Positions 63,581-64,000 of a stretch of 64,000 nucleotides of DNA are shown piece after piece. The position numbers were made by a program, and so were the translations under genes. The stretch is from Microbacterium algeriense (GTDB lineage: Bacteria; Actinomycetota; Actinomycetes; Actinomycetales; Microbacteriaceae): the NCBI RefSeq assembly GCF_008868005.1, contig NZ_WAAO01000003.1:186001-250000 (forward strand). The letters are read 5' to 3'. Below the pieces are notes generated by a model. That model saw nothing but the letters and a program-made list of their open reading frames with translations, had not been told where the DNA came from and searched no databases. Within the stretch, counting starts at the first letter, position 1; every line of letters begins with the position of its first letter.

Positions 63581-64000
63581 GTCTGCGGTGGCGGCAGCTG
63601 CGTCACCAGCTCGGCCGCAATCCGTGGATGATCGTCACGCTGATCCTCACCGGGCTGATCGCGCTCGGCTTCCTCGCCGCGCTCTCCGCGGGTCTCGTGG
63701 CCCTGCGCTTCGCCGCTCCCGATGCCGCGGTGACCGCGCTCGTCCTGACGGGCGCCGTGATCGTGCTCGGGTGGTGGATCGGCTCGATCCTGGTCAGCGC
63801 CGACGACTCCCTCGCACCCGAGCGGTTCGCGCTGCTGCCCGTGACCGCGCGGTCCCTGCTGCCGGGCCTCACGGTCGCCGCAGCCACCACGATCGGCGGC
63901 ATCGGCACGACCACCGCGCTCGTGCTGATGCTCCTCGGCTGGTCCGTGAGCCTGCCGGCGCTGCTCGTCGCCGTGATCACGATCCCGCTGGCGGTCGCCA
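63562..64000 (+). CDS. ABC exporter permease, 5' part
   Basis: The first 146 codons of a membrane protein run off the window end. It starts MVALLVGLRWRQLRHQLGRN and shows helices at WMIVTLILTGLIALGFLAAL, VTALVLTGAVIVLGWWIGSI and LVLMLLGWSVSLPALLVAVI. Between them is the segment SADDSLAPERFALLPVTARSLLPGL, typical of permeases paired with the preceding ATPase type. Start overlaps the ATPase stop codon. It is truncated by the window edge only. Confidence 0.9.
   Translation, partial: MVALLVGLRWRQLRHQLGRNPWMIVTLILTGLIALGFLAALSAGLVALRFAAPDAAVTALVLTGAVIVLGWWIGSILVSADDSLAPERFALLPVTARSLLPGLTVAAATTIGGIGTTTALVLMLLGWSVSLPALLVAVITIPLAVA

Overview
The window is about 64 kb of very GC-rich DNA with compact, often overlapping genes. 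It is typical of a high-GC Gram-positive actinobacterium. The gene set (rpoB with a TTG start, the tiny ribosomal protein bS22 beside an HTH gene, menaquinone genes, a LytR-CpsA-Psr protein, a system II cytochrome c maturation cluster, PadR/HAAS and YhgE/Pip genes) and the repeat sequences look like Microbacteriaceae, most probably Microbacterium. The genus is my inference. There are no tRNA or rRNA genes, insertion sequences, prophage or CRISPR.

Layout. (1) 1-4.9 kb: 5' part of rpoC and all of rpoB on the minus strand, with a strong promoter and a palindromic repeat between the two genes. (2) 5.0-10.5 kb: an oligopeptide ABC transporter whose two ATPases are fused; the linker between them is encoded by the same palindromic repeat. 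(3) 10.7-17.2 kb: a PfkB kinase, an RpiR regulator, a NagZ-type GH3 hexosaminidase and a sugar ABC transporter without its own ATPase. With region 2 this looks like a set for scavenging amino sugars or cell-wall fragments. (4) 17.3-21.9 kb: an LCP protein, a spermidine-synthase-like protein, a TPR protein, a SprT-like protein, DUF3054 and ComB. (5) 21.9-26.5 kb: an FtsX-type ABC exporter, an AhpD-like protein and a NarL-type two-component system. (6) 26.6-32.1 kb: menE, menB and menC with a methyltransferase and a PadR/HAAS pair. (7) 32.1-37.6 kb: a TetR repressor, two tandem palindromic operators, an MMPL transporter with a degenerate ABC-ATPase tail, and a YhgE/Pip protein. (8) 37.6-44.7 kb: two mirror-image repeats, then the cytochrome c maturation genes ccsB, resB, ccdA and tlpA, interrupted from their usual histidine-phosphatase partner by a MerR/thioredoxin-reductase-like pair. 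(9) 44.8-48.1 kb: aspS, a TauE/SafE permease and a GNAT enzyme. (10) 48.2-54.7 kb: a four-gene polyamine/iron-type ABC importer facing a three-gene polar amino acid ABC importer. (11) 54.9-56.3 kb: Dabb, glutaredoxin-like, rhodanese, bS22 and HTH genes. (12) 56.4-64 kb: a cyclase-family hydrolase, a TetR regulator diverging from a DrrAB-like exporter, an ArsR regulator, a Trk/Ktr potassium system, and an ABC exporter cut by the window end.

Two features run through the window. At least seventeen genes have a -10 hexamer (TANNNT or CANNNT) ending exactly 6 or 7 bases before the start codon, with no ribosome binding site; these should be leaderless transcripts. Three different families of intergenic palindromic repeats occur in seven places. 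One of them is translated in frame.
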